Below are positions 9,846 through 19,898 of a stretch of DNA of 64,000 nt, piece by piece. Source of the stretch: an uncultured Collinsella sp. (GTDB lineage: Bacteria; Actinomycetota; Coriobacteriia; Coriobacteriales; Coriobacteriaceae); contig CANRSF010000006.1 of assembly GCA_947642445.1 (NCBI GenBank), forward strand, positions 1-64,000, given 5' to 3'. Made by a program: the position numbers and the translations under genes. Position 1 is the first letter of the stretch. Every line of letters starts with the position of its first letter. The notes beneath the pieces were generated by a model that did no database searches, had not been told where the DNA came from, and was given only the letters and a program-made list of their open reading frames with translations.

Positions 9846-11252
9846 ATGCCTCTTGCTGATGTCTTTAGCCTGCTCGTTTTGGGTCAGGGCAAATCCGGTC
9901 TCGATGTCGCCCGCTGGGCGCTGGCACATCCCGAGCGCGTAAGTGCCGTTACCGTGTATGGCGGCGGCACCTCTGAGCCCAATGACGCCACGCGAGCGCT
10001 CGAGGCTGCTGGTGCGTCGTTTGTCTATGGCACCGAACAGGTCGAGGGTGCCTATGACGTATGCGTGACGTGCCCGGGCATCTCGGAGTTCTCGGGCTTC
10101 TTTAAGGCCGGGCGCGAGCATGCCGCCCAGATTATGGGTGAGCCCGAGTTTGCCTATCGCCTGTCGCCCGATAACTGGATTGCCATCACGGGCACCAACG
10201 GCAAGACGACCACCACGTCGCTGACTGATTATCTGCTCAAGGCTGCCGGCGAGGCCAGCGTAGCTGTCGGCAACATCGGCGAGCCGCCGGTCAACGAGAT
10301 TGACGGCCGAGCCCGCAACGAGTGGTTTGTGGCTGAGCTCTCGAGCTATCAGATTGCTACGACCACCGAGCTCCACCCCCGCGTGGCGGTGCTGCTCAAC
10401 ATCACTCCCGACCACTTGGGCTGGCATAAGAGCCATAAGAACTACGCGCTTGCCAAGGTCAAACTGTTTGACAATATGGTCGATGACGATCTGGCGGTTG
10501 TCGACGTCGAAGACGCCGGCATTCACGAGTTCGATGAGTACATCTACACGCCGGGTCGTCGCATCTGCAGGGTCGCTTTTGACGAGCCCGAGGGCGAGGA
10601 TGCCGCCTTTGTGCGCGACGGCAAGATGGTCGTGCGCCTGAAGGGCGTCGAGACCCCGCTCATCGCTGCATCCGAGCTCAAGATCTCGGGCCATCACAAT
10701 GTTATCAATGCCCTGTGCGCTGCCACGGCTGCCCTGGCAGTCGGTGCCGATGTCGATGGCGTCTGCCGCGGTCTGGCCTCGTTCCAGCCGCTCGAGCACC
10801 GCGTGGAGCCGTGTGGCGAGATTGACGGCGTGCGCTACGTCAACGATTCCAAGGCGACCAACACCGATGCGGTCGAGAAGGCGCTGACGGCATTTCCCGA
10901 TGACGATGTGATCTTGCTGCTCGGCGGCCACGATAAGGGCACGCCGCTCACGGACTTCGCGCGCGTCGTTATGGATAACGTACGCTCGGTCGTCTGCTTT
11001 GGCGATGCACGCGAGCGCTTCACCGCCGCTATGGACGAGGCCGATGTCGATGGCGATGTGGATATCGCCCAGGCGGATGACCTACGCGACGCCGTGGACG
11101 TCGCCCGTTCGCTGTCGAGCCGTGGCGACGTGATCTTACTTTCTCCTGCCTGCTCTTCGTTCGATGAGTTCTCGGGCTATGAGGAGCGCGGCCGCGTGTT
11201 TAAGGACTATGTGGCGCAGCTTGCCGCTGCGGCGAAATCGCAAATGGAATAG
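9846..11252 (+). CDS. murD: UDP-MurNAc-L-alanine:D-glutamate ligase
   Basis: Adds D-Glu to UDP-MurNAc-L-Ala in the cytoplasm. 468 residues. N-terminal Rossmann-like domain (LVLGQGKSGLDVARWAL), ATP loop TGTNGKTTTTS near residue 114, central LSSYQI and NITPDHLGWH, and the C-terminal domain with YVNDSKATNTDAVEKAL and LLGGHDKGT. Starts 9 nt after mraY; the stop is 3 nt before ftsW. Confidence 0.97.
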   Translation: MPLADVFSLLVLGQGKSGLDVARWALAHPERVSAVTVYGGGTSEPNDATRALEAAGASFVYGTEQVEGAYDVCVTCPGISEFSGFFKAGREHAAQIMGEPEFAYRLSPDNWIAITGTNGKTTTTSLTDYLLKAAGEASVAVGNIGEPPVNEIDGRARNEWFVAELSSYQIATTTELHPRVAVLLNITPDHLGWHKSHKNYALAKVKLFDNMVDDDLAVVDVEDAGIHEFDEYIYTPGRRICRVAFDEPEGEDAAFVRDGKMVVRLKGVETPLIAASELKISGHHNVINALCAATAALAVGADVDGVCRGLASFQPLEHRVEPCGEIDGVRYVNDSKATNTDAVEKALTAFPDDDVILLLGGHDKGTPLTDFARVVMDNVRSVVCFGDARERFTAAMDEADVDGDVDIAQADDLRDAVDVARSLSSRGDVILLSPACSSFDEFSGYEERGRVFKDYVAQLAAAAKSQME

Positions 11253-11255
11253 GGG

Positions 11256-12782
11256 TTGCCGGTGAGAGAGGAGAGCCCCCGACAAGGTATGAGGAGGCCC
11301 GACTCGGACCGTGCTTCCTCGCGGCGCAGCACACCGCGTTCCGGTCGCGGCGGGCAGACGTTTAGCGAACGCTATATTGCCGGCGTTCCCGCCCGTATCA
11401 TGCGCCCCCGTCTGATATTCATGGCCTGCCTGTTTACCTTGGTGTGCTTTGGCCTGCTGATGGTGTACTCGGCGTCTTCGGTCGAGGCGCTGCACGAGAA
11501 TGGCTCGGCGACGTTTTTTCTGGGTCGACAAGCCGCGTTTGCCGTGGTCGGTGTTCTGGCGCTGATTGCCATCGTGCGCGTTTTGCCGGACAGCTGGTTT
11601 GGGGAGGATGTGCTCAGGATCTTCCTTATCGGCATGATAGGGCTACTGCTTCTGGTGTTCTTGGTGGGCAGCGGCAGCCGTGGCGCCACGCGCTGGCTCA
11701 ACATCGCCGGTATTCAGTTCCAGCCTTCCGAGTTTTTAAAGCCATTTGCCATTGCGTATTCGGCCATCATGCTTGATCGCTTCTTTTCGCCCGGTGGCAA
11801 CATCAACGAATTCCTTCGCAAGATGGGCATCTACCTGGGTATTTCGCTCTTTCTGATCTTTATCCAGCCCGATTTCGGTACTGTCCTGATCATCCTGTTG
11901 ACCCTTATGTGCATGGCGTTGTTTGCGGGTCTCGACCCCAGATTTATCATCGGCGTGCTAATCTTCGGCATTCTCGTGATCGTGATTGCGCTTGTCGCAG
12001 AGCCGTACCGTATGGTGCGTATTCAGGTTGCCTTGAACCCTTGGGCCGACGAGTATGGTGACGGCTATCAGGCCACGCTTGCCATCATGGCCTTTGCCTC
12101 GGGCGGTCTGTTCGGCCGTGGCATCGGCAACTCAACCATGAAGTACTCGTATCTGCCCGAGGCGCACAATGACTACATCCTGGCCATCATTGGCGAGGAA
12201 GTCGGTTTTGTCGGAACCGTGCTGTTCTTCTTGGTGTTTGCGATGCTGATCTACTCGGCGTTTCGCATTGCCGAGCAGGCGACCGATCGTCGGGGCGCGC
12301 TCATGGCGTCTGGCTCCGCGGTCATTCTCGCGGTGCAGTTTTTGATTAACGCGCTTGGCATCCTCAACGTGTTTCCCATGACGGGCAAACCGTTGCCGTT
12401 TATTAGCTACGGCGGTTCGTCGATTATCGTGTCGCTCATGCTTGCCGGGTTGATCCTGCGCGTTTCGTACGAGAGCGCCCGCCGCGATGAGTACGATCGC
12501 CGCCGTGAGAGCTTTGCCGTTATGGACGAGAGCACCGCCGGCGTGGCCCATGTGCGCGGTGAACGACCTTCGCGTAGTGGCTTTACCGTTCTGGATGGTT
12601 CTGCATCCGAGCCGGCAGCTCGTCCACGCCCGCGAACGGCTCCGCAAGGTCGTCCGCAGCGCCCCTGCTCTCGCAACGCGGGCGGCGGATATAATCGAAT
12701 CGATTTGAACTCGGACCCGTCGGCGCGTCTGCGCACCGACGACCAGGGACCGCGTGTACGAAGGGACTACCATGACCGATAA
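11256..12782 (+). CDS. ftsW: SEDS peptidoglycan polymerase FtsW
   Basis: Polymerises septal peptidoglycan with its partner FtsI; polytopic membrane protein. 508 residues. A basic cytoplasmic N-tail of about 45 residues is followed by around ten transmembrane segments. SEDS landmarks: GATRWL, QPSEFLKP, QPDFGT, AEAHNDYILAIIGEE and GKPLPFISYGGSS. The last 110 residues are a soluble Arg/Pro-rich tail. I used TTG 11256; a GTG two codons later is an alternative. The C-terminus overlaps the murG start by 11 nt. Confidence 0.95.
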   Translation: MPVREESPRQGMRRPDSDRASSRRSTPRSGRGGQTFSERYIAGVPARIMRPRLIFMACLFTLVCFGLLMVYSASSVEALHENGSATFFLGRQAAFAVVGVLALIAIVRVLPDSWFGEDVLRIFLIGMIGLLLLVFLVGSGSRGATRWLNIAGIQFQPSEFLKPFAIAYSAIMLDRFFSPGGNINEFLRKMGIYLGISLFLIFIQPDFGTVLIILLTLMCMALFAGLDPRFIIGVLIFGILVIVIALVAEPYRMVRIQVALNPWADEYGDGYQATLAIMAFASGGLFGRGIGNSTMKYSYLPEAHNDYILAIIGEEVGFVGTVLFFLVFAMLIYSAFRIAEQATDRRGALMASGSAVILAVQFLINALGILNVFPMTGKPLPFISYGGSSIIVSLMLAGLILRVSYESARRDEYDRRRESFAVMDESTAGVAHVRGERPSRSGFTVLDGSASEPAARPRPRTAPQGRPQRPCSRNAGGGYNRIDLNSDPSARLRTDDQGPRVRRDYHDR

Positions 12783-13887
12783 GATGACCGTTGCTATTGC
12801 AGCCGGCGGCACGGCAGGACACATCAACCCCGCGCTCGCCTTGGCCGAAGAGCTGCGTGATCGTGGCCACCACGTTGTGTTCGTGGGCCAGTCGCGCAAG
12901 CTCGAGGGTCGTCTGGTCCCCGAGGCTGGGTTTGATTTTGTGCCCATTACGGTCACGGGCTTCGACCGCTCCCGTCCTTGGACGGCGCTGACCTCGCTGT
13001 GGCGTGTCAACAAGGCCAAGCGTGCGCTCGCCAGTCATTTCTCAAAGGTCGGCAAGCCCGATGCCGCCATCGGTTTTGGTGCCTATGTCGAGGTTCCGCT
13101 GCTGGGGTGGTGCAAGGGCGCAGGCGTTCCGTATCTGCTGCACGAGCAGAACTCTGTTCCGGGCCTGGCCAACAAGATGATGAACTCCCACGCCGCCCGC
13201 GTGTGCATCTCGGTGCCGGCAGCGCGCTCGGTCTTTGAGCGCGAAGGTGACCCTGACCACGTGCTCATGACCGGCAACCCTGTACGTCGCTCGGTGATCG
13301 AGGGCGATCGCGCTCGCGGCCGCAAGGCACTTGGCGTTCCCGAGGACGCGACGCTGCTGCTCGTCTTTGGCGGTTCACTTGGCGCCCAGCACCTCAACGA
13401 GCGCGTGGTTTCGCTCAAAAACGAGCTGCTTTCGCGCAAGAACCTCTATGTGTTGCATTCGACGGGTGCCGACGGCTTTGAGGAGACCGAGCACGCTTTG
13501 GCGCTGACGCCCGAGGAGGCGAAGCGTTACCGCGTCCAGCCTTACATCGACAACATGGGCGATATGCTGGCTGCTGCCGATTTGGTGCTCTCGCGTTCGG
13601 GTGCATCGAGCGTGGCCGAGATCGCTGCGCTCGCCGTGCCCTCGGTGCTCGTGCCGTATCCGCATGCGACGGCCGACCACCAAACCACCAATGCTCGTTA
13701 TCTGGTCGACGCCGGGGCCGGCGTGCTCTGCGCCGATGCCGATATCGACGGTTCTGCCTTTGCCGATGAGCTGCTGCACCTGGTCGATGACGCGGCGGCG
13801 CGCGACGCCATGCGTCAGGCGGCGCGTGGTCTGGCTCAGGATAGAGCCGCCGCTCTTCTGGCGGATGCGGTAGAGGGTTTGCGTTAG
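12772..13887 (+). CDS. murG: UDP-GlcNAc--lipid I N-acetylglucosaminyltransferase
   Basis: Adds GlcNAc to lipid I to give lipid II at the cytoplasmic membrane face (GT28 family). About 371 residues. The N-terminal lobe opens with AAGGTAGHINPALALAEEL; the C-terminal lobe has GGSLGAQHLNERV, SRSGASSVAEIAAL and PYPHATADHQTTNA, all diagnostic. ATG 12772, preceded by GAAGGGA, is preferred over a GTG 18 nt upstream inside ftsW. Translationally coupled to ftsW by overlap. Confidence 0.97.
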   Translation: MTDKMTVAIAAGGTAGHINPALALAEELRDRGHHVVFVGQSRKLEGRLVPEAGFDFVPITVTGFDRSRPWTALTSLWRVNKAKRALASHFSKVGKPDAAIGFGAYVEVPLLGWCKGAGVPYLLHEQNSVPGLANKMMNSHAARVCISVPAARSVFEREGDPDHVLMTGNPVRRSVIEGDRARGRKALGVPEDATLLLVFGGSLGAQHLNERVVSLKNELLSRKNLYVLHSTGADGFEETEHALALTPEEAKRYRVQPYIDNMGDMLAAADLVLSRSGASSVAEIAALAVPSVLVPYPHATADHQTTNARYLVDAGAGVLCADADIDGSAFADELLHLVDDAAARDAMRQAARGLAQDRAAALLADAVEGLR

Positions 13888-13984
13888 TTAGACGGGATAT
13901 CTTCGGTCGCCCTCGCGCTGATGCGGTAGGTGCGGTACAGTTAACGGGTTACAGGCAGTGTTTACGCAAGGAGTACACGAGCAC

Positions 13985-15403
13985 ATGGCTGATTCCCAGA
14001 CTGCAACCTCCGCGCCCGAGTTTAAGAGCGCCCACTTTATCGGTATCGGCGGCGCCGGCATGAGCGGCATCGCCCTCGTTCTGCACGAGCGCGGTTATGC
14101 CGTTACCGGCTCCGACCTTAAGACGTCACGTTATATCCGCCAGCTTACCCGCGCTGGTGTGAAGGTGCATGTGGGCCATGAGGCCGCCACGATCGACGAG
14201 GTTAAGCCCGACGTGGTTGTTGTCTCCACCGCTATTCCGGAATCCAACCCTGAACTCGTGCGCGCTCGCGAGCTTGGTATTCCCGTGTGGCCCCGTGCCA
14301 AGATGCTCTCTGCTTTGGGCCACGGCTACACCACCGTCGCTGTTGCCGGCACGCATGGCAAGACCACCACGTCTTCGATGTGTGCCACCATGCTCGACCG
14401 CATGGGTCTGGATCCGAGCTTCCTGATCGGTGGCATCGTCGAGGGCTATGACACGAACGGCAAGAACGGCTCGGGCGACTACTTTGTCGCCGAGGCCGAC
14501 GAGTCCGACAGCTCCTTCCTGTTCCTGAACCCCAACGTAGTCATTGTGACCAACGTCGAGGCCGACCACCTCGATCACTACTCGGGTATCGAGGAGATCG
14601 AGGCAACTTTCGCCAAATTCATGAGCCTGGTGGGCGAGGACGGCACCGTCATCGTCTGCGGTGAGGACCCGCATCTGGTCGAGCTCGCCAAGTCGACGGG
14701 CCGTCACGTGCTTTCCTACGGCTTTGCCGAGAGCAACGACATCGTCTGCATGCACCCGGATGTCAAGGGCATCCAGAGTGACTTTATCGTTCGCTTTGAG
14801 GACGGCACTGAGCGCGCTGTGGAGATCAAGAGCAATCCCGGTCGCCACAACATGCTCAACGCCACGGCGGTGCTCACCGTCGCCCATGTCCTGGGCCTTG
14901 ACATCGACGCCGCCGCCAAGGCGCTCTCGAGCTTTGAGGGCGTCCGCCGTCGCTTTACCCACGTGGGCGATATCGATGGCATCACCGTGGTCGATGATTA
15001 CGGCCATCACCCCACCGAGATCAAGGCGACGCTTGCTGCCGCTTCGTCGCTGGGTTACAAGCACGTCGACGTCGTGTTCCAGCCGCACCGCTATTCGCGC
15101 CTGCAGGCCCTGTGCGACGACTTTGCCGATGCATTTGCCAATGCCGATAAACTGCTGCTGATTGATGTGTTCTCGGCTGGCGAGATGCCCATTCCGGGTG
15201 TCACCTCTAAGATGCTCGCCGATACCGTGCGCGCCAAGCATCCTGGCAAGGAGGTCGTGTACTGCTCCAGCCGTCTTGAGCTCAATCAGGAGCTCGAGCA
15301 GATGGTGGGCGAGGGCGACCTGCTGCTCACCATGGGTGCCGGCGACGTTACGACCGTCGGTCCCGAGTTCATTGAGTATCTGACTGCCAAGAAAGACGCT
15401 TAA
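13985..15403 (+). CDS. murC: UDP-MurNAc:L-alanine ligase
   Basis: Adds L-Ala to UDP-MurNAc, the first amino acid of the stem peptide. About 472 residues. The N-terminal domain opens with HFIGIGGAGMSGIALVL, the ATP loop is GTHGKTTTSSM near residue 121, followed by EADESDSSFL and NVEADHLDHY, with DDYGHHPTEI in the C-terminal half. ATG 13985 behind AAGGAGT is preferred over the GTG at 13958. Six nucleotides separate it from murB. Confidence 0.97.
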   Translation: MADSQTATSAPEFKSAHFIGIGGAGMSGIALVLHERGYAVTGSDLKTSRYIRQLTRAGVKVHVGHEAATIDEVKPDVVVVSTAIPESNPELVRARELGIPVWPRAKMLSALGHGYTTVAVAGTHGKTTTSSMCATMLDRMGLDPSFLIGGIVEGYDTNGKNGSGDYFVAEADESDSSFLFLNPNVVIVTNVEADHLDHYSGIEEIEATFAKFMSLVGEDGTVIVCGEDPHLVELAKSTGRHVLSYGFAESNDIVCMHPDVKGIQSDFIVRFEDGTERAVEIKSNPGRHNMLNATAVLTVAHVLGLDIDAAAKALSSFEGVRRRFTHVGDIDGITVVDDYGHHPTEIKATLAAASSLGYKHVDVVFQPHRYSRLQALCDDFADAFANADKLLLIDVFSAGEMPIPGVTSKMLADTVRAKHPGKEVVYCSSRLELNQELEQMVGEGDLLLTMGAGDVTTVGPEFIEYLTAKKDA

Positions 15404-15408
15404 GTCTA

Positions 15409-16320
15409 ATGGGTCTGTTTAACGCCGTCATGGCGCTCTCGGGCATGATCGACACGGATGTGATCGAGGACGAGCGCCTTGCGCGTCATACGAGCTATCG
15501 TATCGGCGGCAAGGCCGACCTCTTTGTGACGTGCCATAGCTATCATGCCCTCCGCCGCGCCGTGGCGGTGCTCGATCGCGAGCAGGTGCCGTGGGTCATC
15601 ATCGGCAAGGGCTCCAATCTGCTGGTTGCCGATGGCGGTTATCGCGGTGCCGTCATTTCGCTCGGACGTGAGTTCCAGCGCACGGTTGTTGCCGATGACG
15701 GTTGTACGCTGACGGTCGGTGCGGGCGTGATGTTTGCGCGCCTGGTCAACGATGCCCTGTCGCGTAGCCTCTCGGGCCTTGAGTTTGCCGTTGGCATTCC
15801 TGGTTCGGTCGGCGGTGCGATATCTATGAATGCCGGCACGCGGACCGAGTGGATTGGCTCGCTGGTTGAGGATGTCGTAACGTTTGACCCGGCATCCGGT
15901 ATCAAGCATTATGCGGGGTCCGAGATCTCTTGGGGCTACCGCGAATGTAGCCTTCCCCGCAATGAGATCATCCTCGAGTGCGTGCTCAAGCTTAAACCGG
16001 CGCCCAAGGCCGACATTCGCGAGCGCATGGAGCGGTACCTTACAAGGCGCAAGCGTACGCAGCCCATGGGTCGCGCATCCTGCGGGTCTGTCTTTCGCAA
16101 CCCGCCCGATGCGAGTGTGGGCAAGCTTATCGAGGATTGTGGATTAAAGGGTTTTTCGATTGGCGGCGCGGAAGTTTCGCCCGTTCACGCTAATTTTATC
16201 GTTAATAACGGAACTGCCTCGGCCGATGACGTTGCCGCGGTTATCAGACATGTGCACGGAAAGGTGAGGGAGGCGTATGGCATCGAGCTCAGACCGGAAG
16301 TTAAATTCCTCGGCTTCTAG
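15409..16320 (+). CDS. murB: UDP-N-acetylenolpyruvoylglucosamine reductase
   Basis: FAD- and NADPH-dependent reduction of UDP-GlcNAc-enolpyruvate to UDP-MurNAc. 303 residues, the short (type II) form. FAD-binding segment IIGKGSNLLVADGG near residue 65, GIPGSVGGAISMNAG near 128, the catalytic Ser region CGSVFRNPP near 225, and the C-terminal RPEVKFLGF with the catalytic Glu. The 3' end overlaps ftsQ by 44 nt in another frame. Confidence 0.97.
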   Translation: MGLFNAVMALSGMIDTDVIEDERLARHTSYRIGGKADLFVTCHSYHALRRAVAVLDREQVPWVIIGKGSNLLVADGGYRGAVISLGREFQRTVVADDGCTLTVGAGVMFARLVNDALSRSLSGLEFAVGIPGSVGGAISMNAGTRTEWIGSLVEDVVTFDPASGIKHYAGSEISWGYRECSLPRNEIILECVLKLKPAPKADIRERMERYLTRRKRTQPMGRASCGSVFRNPPDASVGKLIEDCGLKGFSIGGAEVSPVHANFIVNNGTASADDVAAVIRHVHGKVREAYGIELRPEVKFLGF

Positions 16321-17533
16321 AGCATCGAAACCCACCTTCCGCCGCGCCGGAGGGCGTTCCGGCGCGCCTGCCAAACCTCAACGCAATACCGTCGCGCACT
16401 CTAAGTCTGTCGGGCATGCTCGACAGACCAGTCGTCCGGTCGTCGGCTCGCAGCTCGGTAATCGTCCGGCCGCAAAAAAGTCCTCGCGTCCCTCGGTGAC
16501 GTCAAAGCCTGTTATGGGCGCCAAGCCTGCCCGTCCCATGGCAGCTCCCAAGCCCTCGACGGGAACTAAAGCGGCGCGTCCAGGTCTCACGCTGGGCGCA
16601 TCGAAACCGCGCTCGCTGACATCGGTGCCGGCTACCGCCAAGAAGCCTTCGAGTAAAAAAGGTTTCAACCCGTTATCTTCACTTGGAGCGATGGCAAATA
16701 AAACATCAGATGCCGCTTCTGTCGTTACAGGCAAAGGCAAAATCGTGGGCGGCGTTCTGGCCGTCTTGGCCGTGCTCGTCGTCGTTGCCATCGTGGTGAT
16801 CAACTCTGGACTGTTTACTGCCACTGATATTCAGATTCAAGGCAGCGAGCATGTGACGAAGCACGATGCTATCCAGCTGATCGACTTGCCCGAGGGAACG
16901 TCGCTTTTTAACGTCGATCCCGACCAGATTACCGAGGATCTCAAGCAGAACCCGTGGGTTTCGGGCGTGGATGTCCAGCGCCAGTTTCCCCATACGCTTA
17001 TCATCACGCCGACGGAGCGTAAAGTTATCGCCATTGCGTATATCAGCTCCGACGACCTTGCCTGGGCTATCGGAGACGATGACACCTGGATCGCCCCGCT
17101 GTCGACGTCGGTCGAAGTGGACGACCAGGGCAACGTCATCACGACAGGGCAGGGCTCAAATACCTTGACCGGAATCGATGCCGCGCTGGCGCTCGCCAAG
17201 CATTATGGCGCGGTGTTATTGACTGATGTCTCGGCGGATGTCGCTCCGGTTTCCGGCCAGGCGGTGAACTCCAAAGCCGTTAAGGCCGGCCTGGATTATG
17301 TGCGTGGTTTTTCGAGCGAGTTCTTGGGACAAGTCAAGGATATTTCCACGCCTTCGGTCGAAGCCATCTCGGCAAACCTCAATAACGGCATTGAGGTGTC
17401 GCTGGGCGATTCGGACGATATCGCCAAGAAGGAACGCGTAGTCACCAAGTTGCTTTCGCAGGTAGAGGGCGTAACGTATATCAATGTGCGCTCTCCGGGC
17501 AACTACACATTTAGGAATGCTCCGACCTCGTAG
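16277..17533 (+). CDS. ftsQ: Cell division protein FtsQ (POTRA domain)
   Basis: Bitopic divisome scaffold that links early and late division proteins. 418 residues. The first 150 residues are a low-complexity Ser/Arg/Pro/Ala cytoplasmic tail with repeated KP-rich motifs. A transmembrane helix (VGGVLAVLAVLVVVAIVVIN) leads into a POTRA domain starting IQIQGSEHVTKHDAIQLIDL and a FtsQ/DivIB beta domain. The start lies 44 nt inside murB (ATG 16277), so it is probably translationally coupled. The long tail is larger than in most FtsQ proteins but common in actinobacteria. Confidence 0.92.
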   Translation: MASSSDRKLNSSASRASKPTFRRAGGRSGAPAKPQRNTVAHSKSVGHARQTSRPVVGSQLGNRPAAKKSSRPSVTSKPVMGAKPARPMAAPKPSTGTKAARPGLTLGASKPRSLTSVPATAKKPSSKKGFNPLSSLGAMANKTSDAASVVTGKGKIVGGVLAVLAVLVVVAIVVINSGLFTATDIQIQGSEHVTKHDAIQLIDLPEGTSLFNVDPDQITEDLKQNPWVSGVDVQRQFPHTLIITPTERKVIAIAYISSDDLAWAIGDDDTWIAPLSTSVEVDDQGNVITTGQGSNTLTGIDAALALAKHYGAVLLTDVSADVAPVSGQAVNSKAVKAGLDYVRGFSSEFLGQVKDISTPSVEAISANLNNGIEVSLGDSDDIAKKERVVTKLLSQVEGVTYINVRSPGNYTFRNAPTS

Positions 17534-17732
17534 CGCTGGTTGATGCTTTGTTGAGGGGCCATACCACGCCGTTTATCTGGTTTGTTTGGTTTTCACGGTC
17601 AATTATTTGACTGATACGTTCATAATGTGCAAACATAATACGGTTTACCTTTGCATTTACTTTCAACCTGAAGGTTAATGTGCGCAGGGGTCGACCCATG
17701 CTATGGCTATAACCTTTGTTCGGAGGACCGAC
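17534..17732 (+). promoter_or_regulatory. ftsQ-ftsZ intergenic control region
   Basis: 199 AT-richer bases upstream of ftsZ. Contains TTGACT at about 17608, two CATAAT elements downstream of it with non-ideal spacing, and a small palindrome AACCT-GA-AGGTT at 17665-17676. A dedicated ftsZ promoter is likely here, since the rest of the cluster is nearly gapless, but the exact promoter cannot be fixed by eye. Confidence 0.4.
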
Positions 17733-18887
17733 ATGCACGAGACAGAGATCAACAACTACCTTGCCGTCATTAAGGTGGTCGGCGTCGGCGGCGGCGGTAC
17801 CAACGCGGTCAATCGAATGATCGAAGAGGGCATCCGCGGCGTCGAGTTTGTTGCCATCAACACCGATGCTCAGGCACTCGCGATCTCTGATGCCGATATC
17901 AAGGTGCACATCGGCACCGACCTTACCCGCGGCCTGGGCGCCGGCGCCAATCCCGAGGTTGGCCGCAAGGCTGCCGATGAGTCCCGCGACGACATCGCCG
18001 AGGCGCTCGCTGGCGCCGACATGGTGTTTATCACCTGCGGCGAGGGCGGCGGCACCGGTACCGGCGCTGCTCCCATCGTTGCCGATATCGCGATGAACGA
18101 GGTCGGCGCACTGACCGTCGCCGTCGTGACCAAGCCCTTCACCTTCGAGGGCCGCAAGCGTAAGAAGAGCGCCGAGGAGGGCATCAAGACCCTCTCCGAT
18201 TGCGTCGACACCATGATCGTCATCCCTAACGATAAGCTGCTCGACATCGCCGAGAAGAAGACCACCATGCTCGAGGCCTTCGCGATTGCCGATGGCGTCC
18301 TTTCCCAGGGCACCCAGGGCATCACCGACCTCATCACCGTCCCCGGTATCATCAACCTGGACTTCGCCGATGTTAAGACCATCATGAAGCAGGCCGGTAC
18401 CGCCATGATGGGTATCGGTACCTCTTCTGGGGATACTCGTGCCGTCGACGCTGCCCAGCAGGCCATCTCCAGCCCGCTGCTCGAGAGCTCCATCGATGGT
18501 GCCACGCGCGTGCTGCTCTCCATCGCCGGTTCCAAGGACCTGGGCATCCAGGAGATCAGCGACGCCGCCGACGTTGTCGCCAACGCCGTCGACCCCGAGG
18601 CCAACATCATCTTCGGTACCGTTGTCGACGAGTCCCTGGGCGATCAGGTGCGTATCACCGTCATCGCTACGGGCTTCTCCGACTCCAACGTCAACCGTCA
18701 GGATGAGCTCTTTGCTGCTCAGCAGTCTCAGAGCAAGGCCGCTGCCTCCGCTGAGCCGCAGCGCACCGCCCCGGCTGCCAGCCCGGCTCAGGCCGCTCCG
18801 ACCCGCAACGTCGGTGGTACCGAGCTGCCCAACTTTGGCAACGACCAGTTCGAGCTTCCCGACTTCCTGAAGCGCGGTAGCTTCTAG
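17733..18887 (+). CDS. ftsZ: Cell division GTPase FtsZ
   Basis: Tubulin-like GTPase that forms the cytokinetic ring. About 384 residues. N-terminal [13 protein letters not shown], the tubulin signature [10 protein letters not shown] near residue 105, and the T7 loop [11 protein letters not shown] are intact. A Gln/Ala/Pro linker of about 50 residues leads to a conserved C-terminal peptide, [11 protein letters not shown], the part that binds SepF in bacteria lacking FtsA. ATG 17733 behind CGGAGGA is preferred over the ATG 30 nt upstream. Followed by a strong terminator. Confidence 0.98.
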   Translation: MHETEINNYLAVIKVVGVGGGGTNAVNRMIEEGIRGVEFVAINTDAQALAISDADIKVHIGTDLTRGLGAGANPEVGRKAADESRDDIAEALAGADMVFITCGEGGGTGTGAAPIVADIAMNEVGALTVAVVTKPFTFEGRKRKKSAEEGIKTLSDCVDTMIVIPNDKLLDIAEKKTTMLEAFAIADGVLSQGTQGITDLITVPGIINLDFADVKTIMKQAGTAMMGIGTSSGDTRAVDAAQQAISSPLLESSIDGATRVLLSIAGSKDLGIQEISDAADVVANAVDPEANIIFGTVVDESLGDQVRITVIATGFSDSNVNRQDELFAAQQSQSKAAASAEPQRTAPAASPAQAAPTRNVGGTELPNFGNDQFELPDFLKRGSF

Positions 18888-18910
18888 TTCGTTTTTCTCA
18901 ACGACCTGCA

Positions 18911-18946
18911 CGGGGTGTGTCCATTTGGATGCACCCCGTTTTGTTT
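18911..18946 (+). terminator. Intrinsic terminator after ftsZ
   Basis: CGGGGTG...GCACCCCG stem with inner TCC/GGA pairing and ATTT loop, followed by TTTTGTTT. Confidence 0.8.
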
Positions 18947-19097
18947 CTCGTTTGTAAACGAAAGCCTCCAATCTCCTTACGTTCCCTTTACGTTTGGTCC
19001 CTACCGCTGCGGGTATCCTTTTAAGGAAGTATGACAGCCGTATAAACGCGGACTGCGCGGCGACGCCGCGGTACTTGTGTTATTAGGAGGCTTTAGT

Positions 19098-19898
19098 ATG
19101 GCAGCACGTGCGGACAACGTTTCGCGTGTCGACCATGATGGAGTTACGTTGGTGGAGGGCGCGACATCCGATGTCCGCTTTGCCTTTACCGAGCGCACCG
19201 GTGGCGTTTCTGAAGATGCGTACTCCTCGCTCAACCTGGGCTCGCATGTAGGCGATGACCCCTTTGCTGTTCAAGAAAATCGTCGTCGAGCGCTCGAAGC
19301 TATGGGCGCCACTGAGTGCGAGCATAATCTGCTCGTGCCCAATCAGGTACATGGTGTCCATATCGTTACGGTGACTTCGAACGGCGCCGACGATCTTGAG
19401 GCTGTTCGCGAGCAGATTGCCGAGGGCTGCGATGCCATCGTCTGTACGGCCCATGACGTGCCCGTGCTGCTCTGCTTTGCCGACTGCGTTCCCGTGGTGC
19501 TGGTGGCCCCTGGCGGATTTGCCGTGGTGCACTCCGGTTGGAAGGGCACGATTGCACGTATTTCTGCCAAGGCGTGCCAGGCGCTTTGCGATGCTGCCGG
19601 CTGCGATGCGAGCGACGTTTCCGCCTATATCGGCCCCCATATCTTGGCTGACGAATATGAGGTATCCCAGGAACTCATGGATCGCTTTGCCGTCGAGTTC
19701 TCTTGCATCGATGCGAGTGCCTCTCGCATGCTCGATCTTTCCGCTGCCATTTGTGAGGCGCTGGTAGATGCCGGTGTGGACGCGGATAATATCGTGGATA
19801 CCCAGCTTTCGACTGTGCGTCAGAACGACCGCTTTTATTCCTACCGTAACGAGGACGGCACCTGTGGGCGCCATGCTGCGATCGGCGTGATGCTATGA
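19098..19898 (+). CDS. pgeF: Peptidoglycan editing factor / multicopper polyphenol oxidase-like (YfiH)
   Basis: Member of the YfiH/DUF152 family. E. coli PgeF removes wrong L-Ser-containing muropeptide precursors; others in the family are purine nucleoside phosphorylases, so the substrate is not fixed by sequence. About 266 residues. The metal/catalytic landmarks are present: NQVHGVHI, CFADCVPVVL, HSGWKGT and IGPHI. ATG 19098 behind AGGAGG. It directly follows ftsZ, its usual position in actinobacteria and Firmicutes. Its TGA overlaps the pstS start (ATGA). Confidence 0.9.
   Translation: MAARADNVSRVDHDGVTLVEGATSDVRFAFTERTGGVSEDAYSSLNLGSHVGDDPFAVQENRRRALEAMGATECEHNLLVPNQVHGVHIVTVTSNGADDLEAVREQIAEGCDAIVCTAHDVPVLLCFADCVPVVLVAPGGFAVVHSGWKGTIARISAKACQALCDAAGCDASDVSAYIGPHILADEYEVSQELMDRFAVEFSCIDASASRMLDLSAAICEALVDAGVDADNIVDTQLSTVRQNDRFYSYRNEDGTCGRHAAIGVML

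Noticed and set aside
17511-18971. 486-codon minus-strand frame opposite ftsZ
   Set aside because: Antisense to the highly biased ftsZ; no recognisable protein signal.
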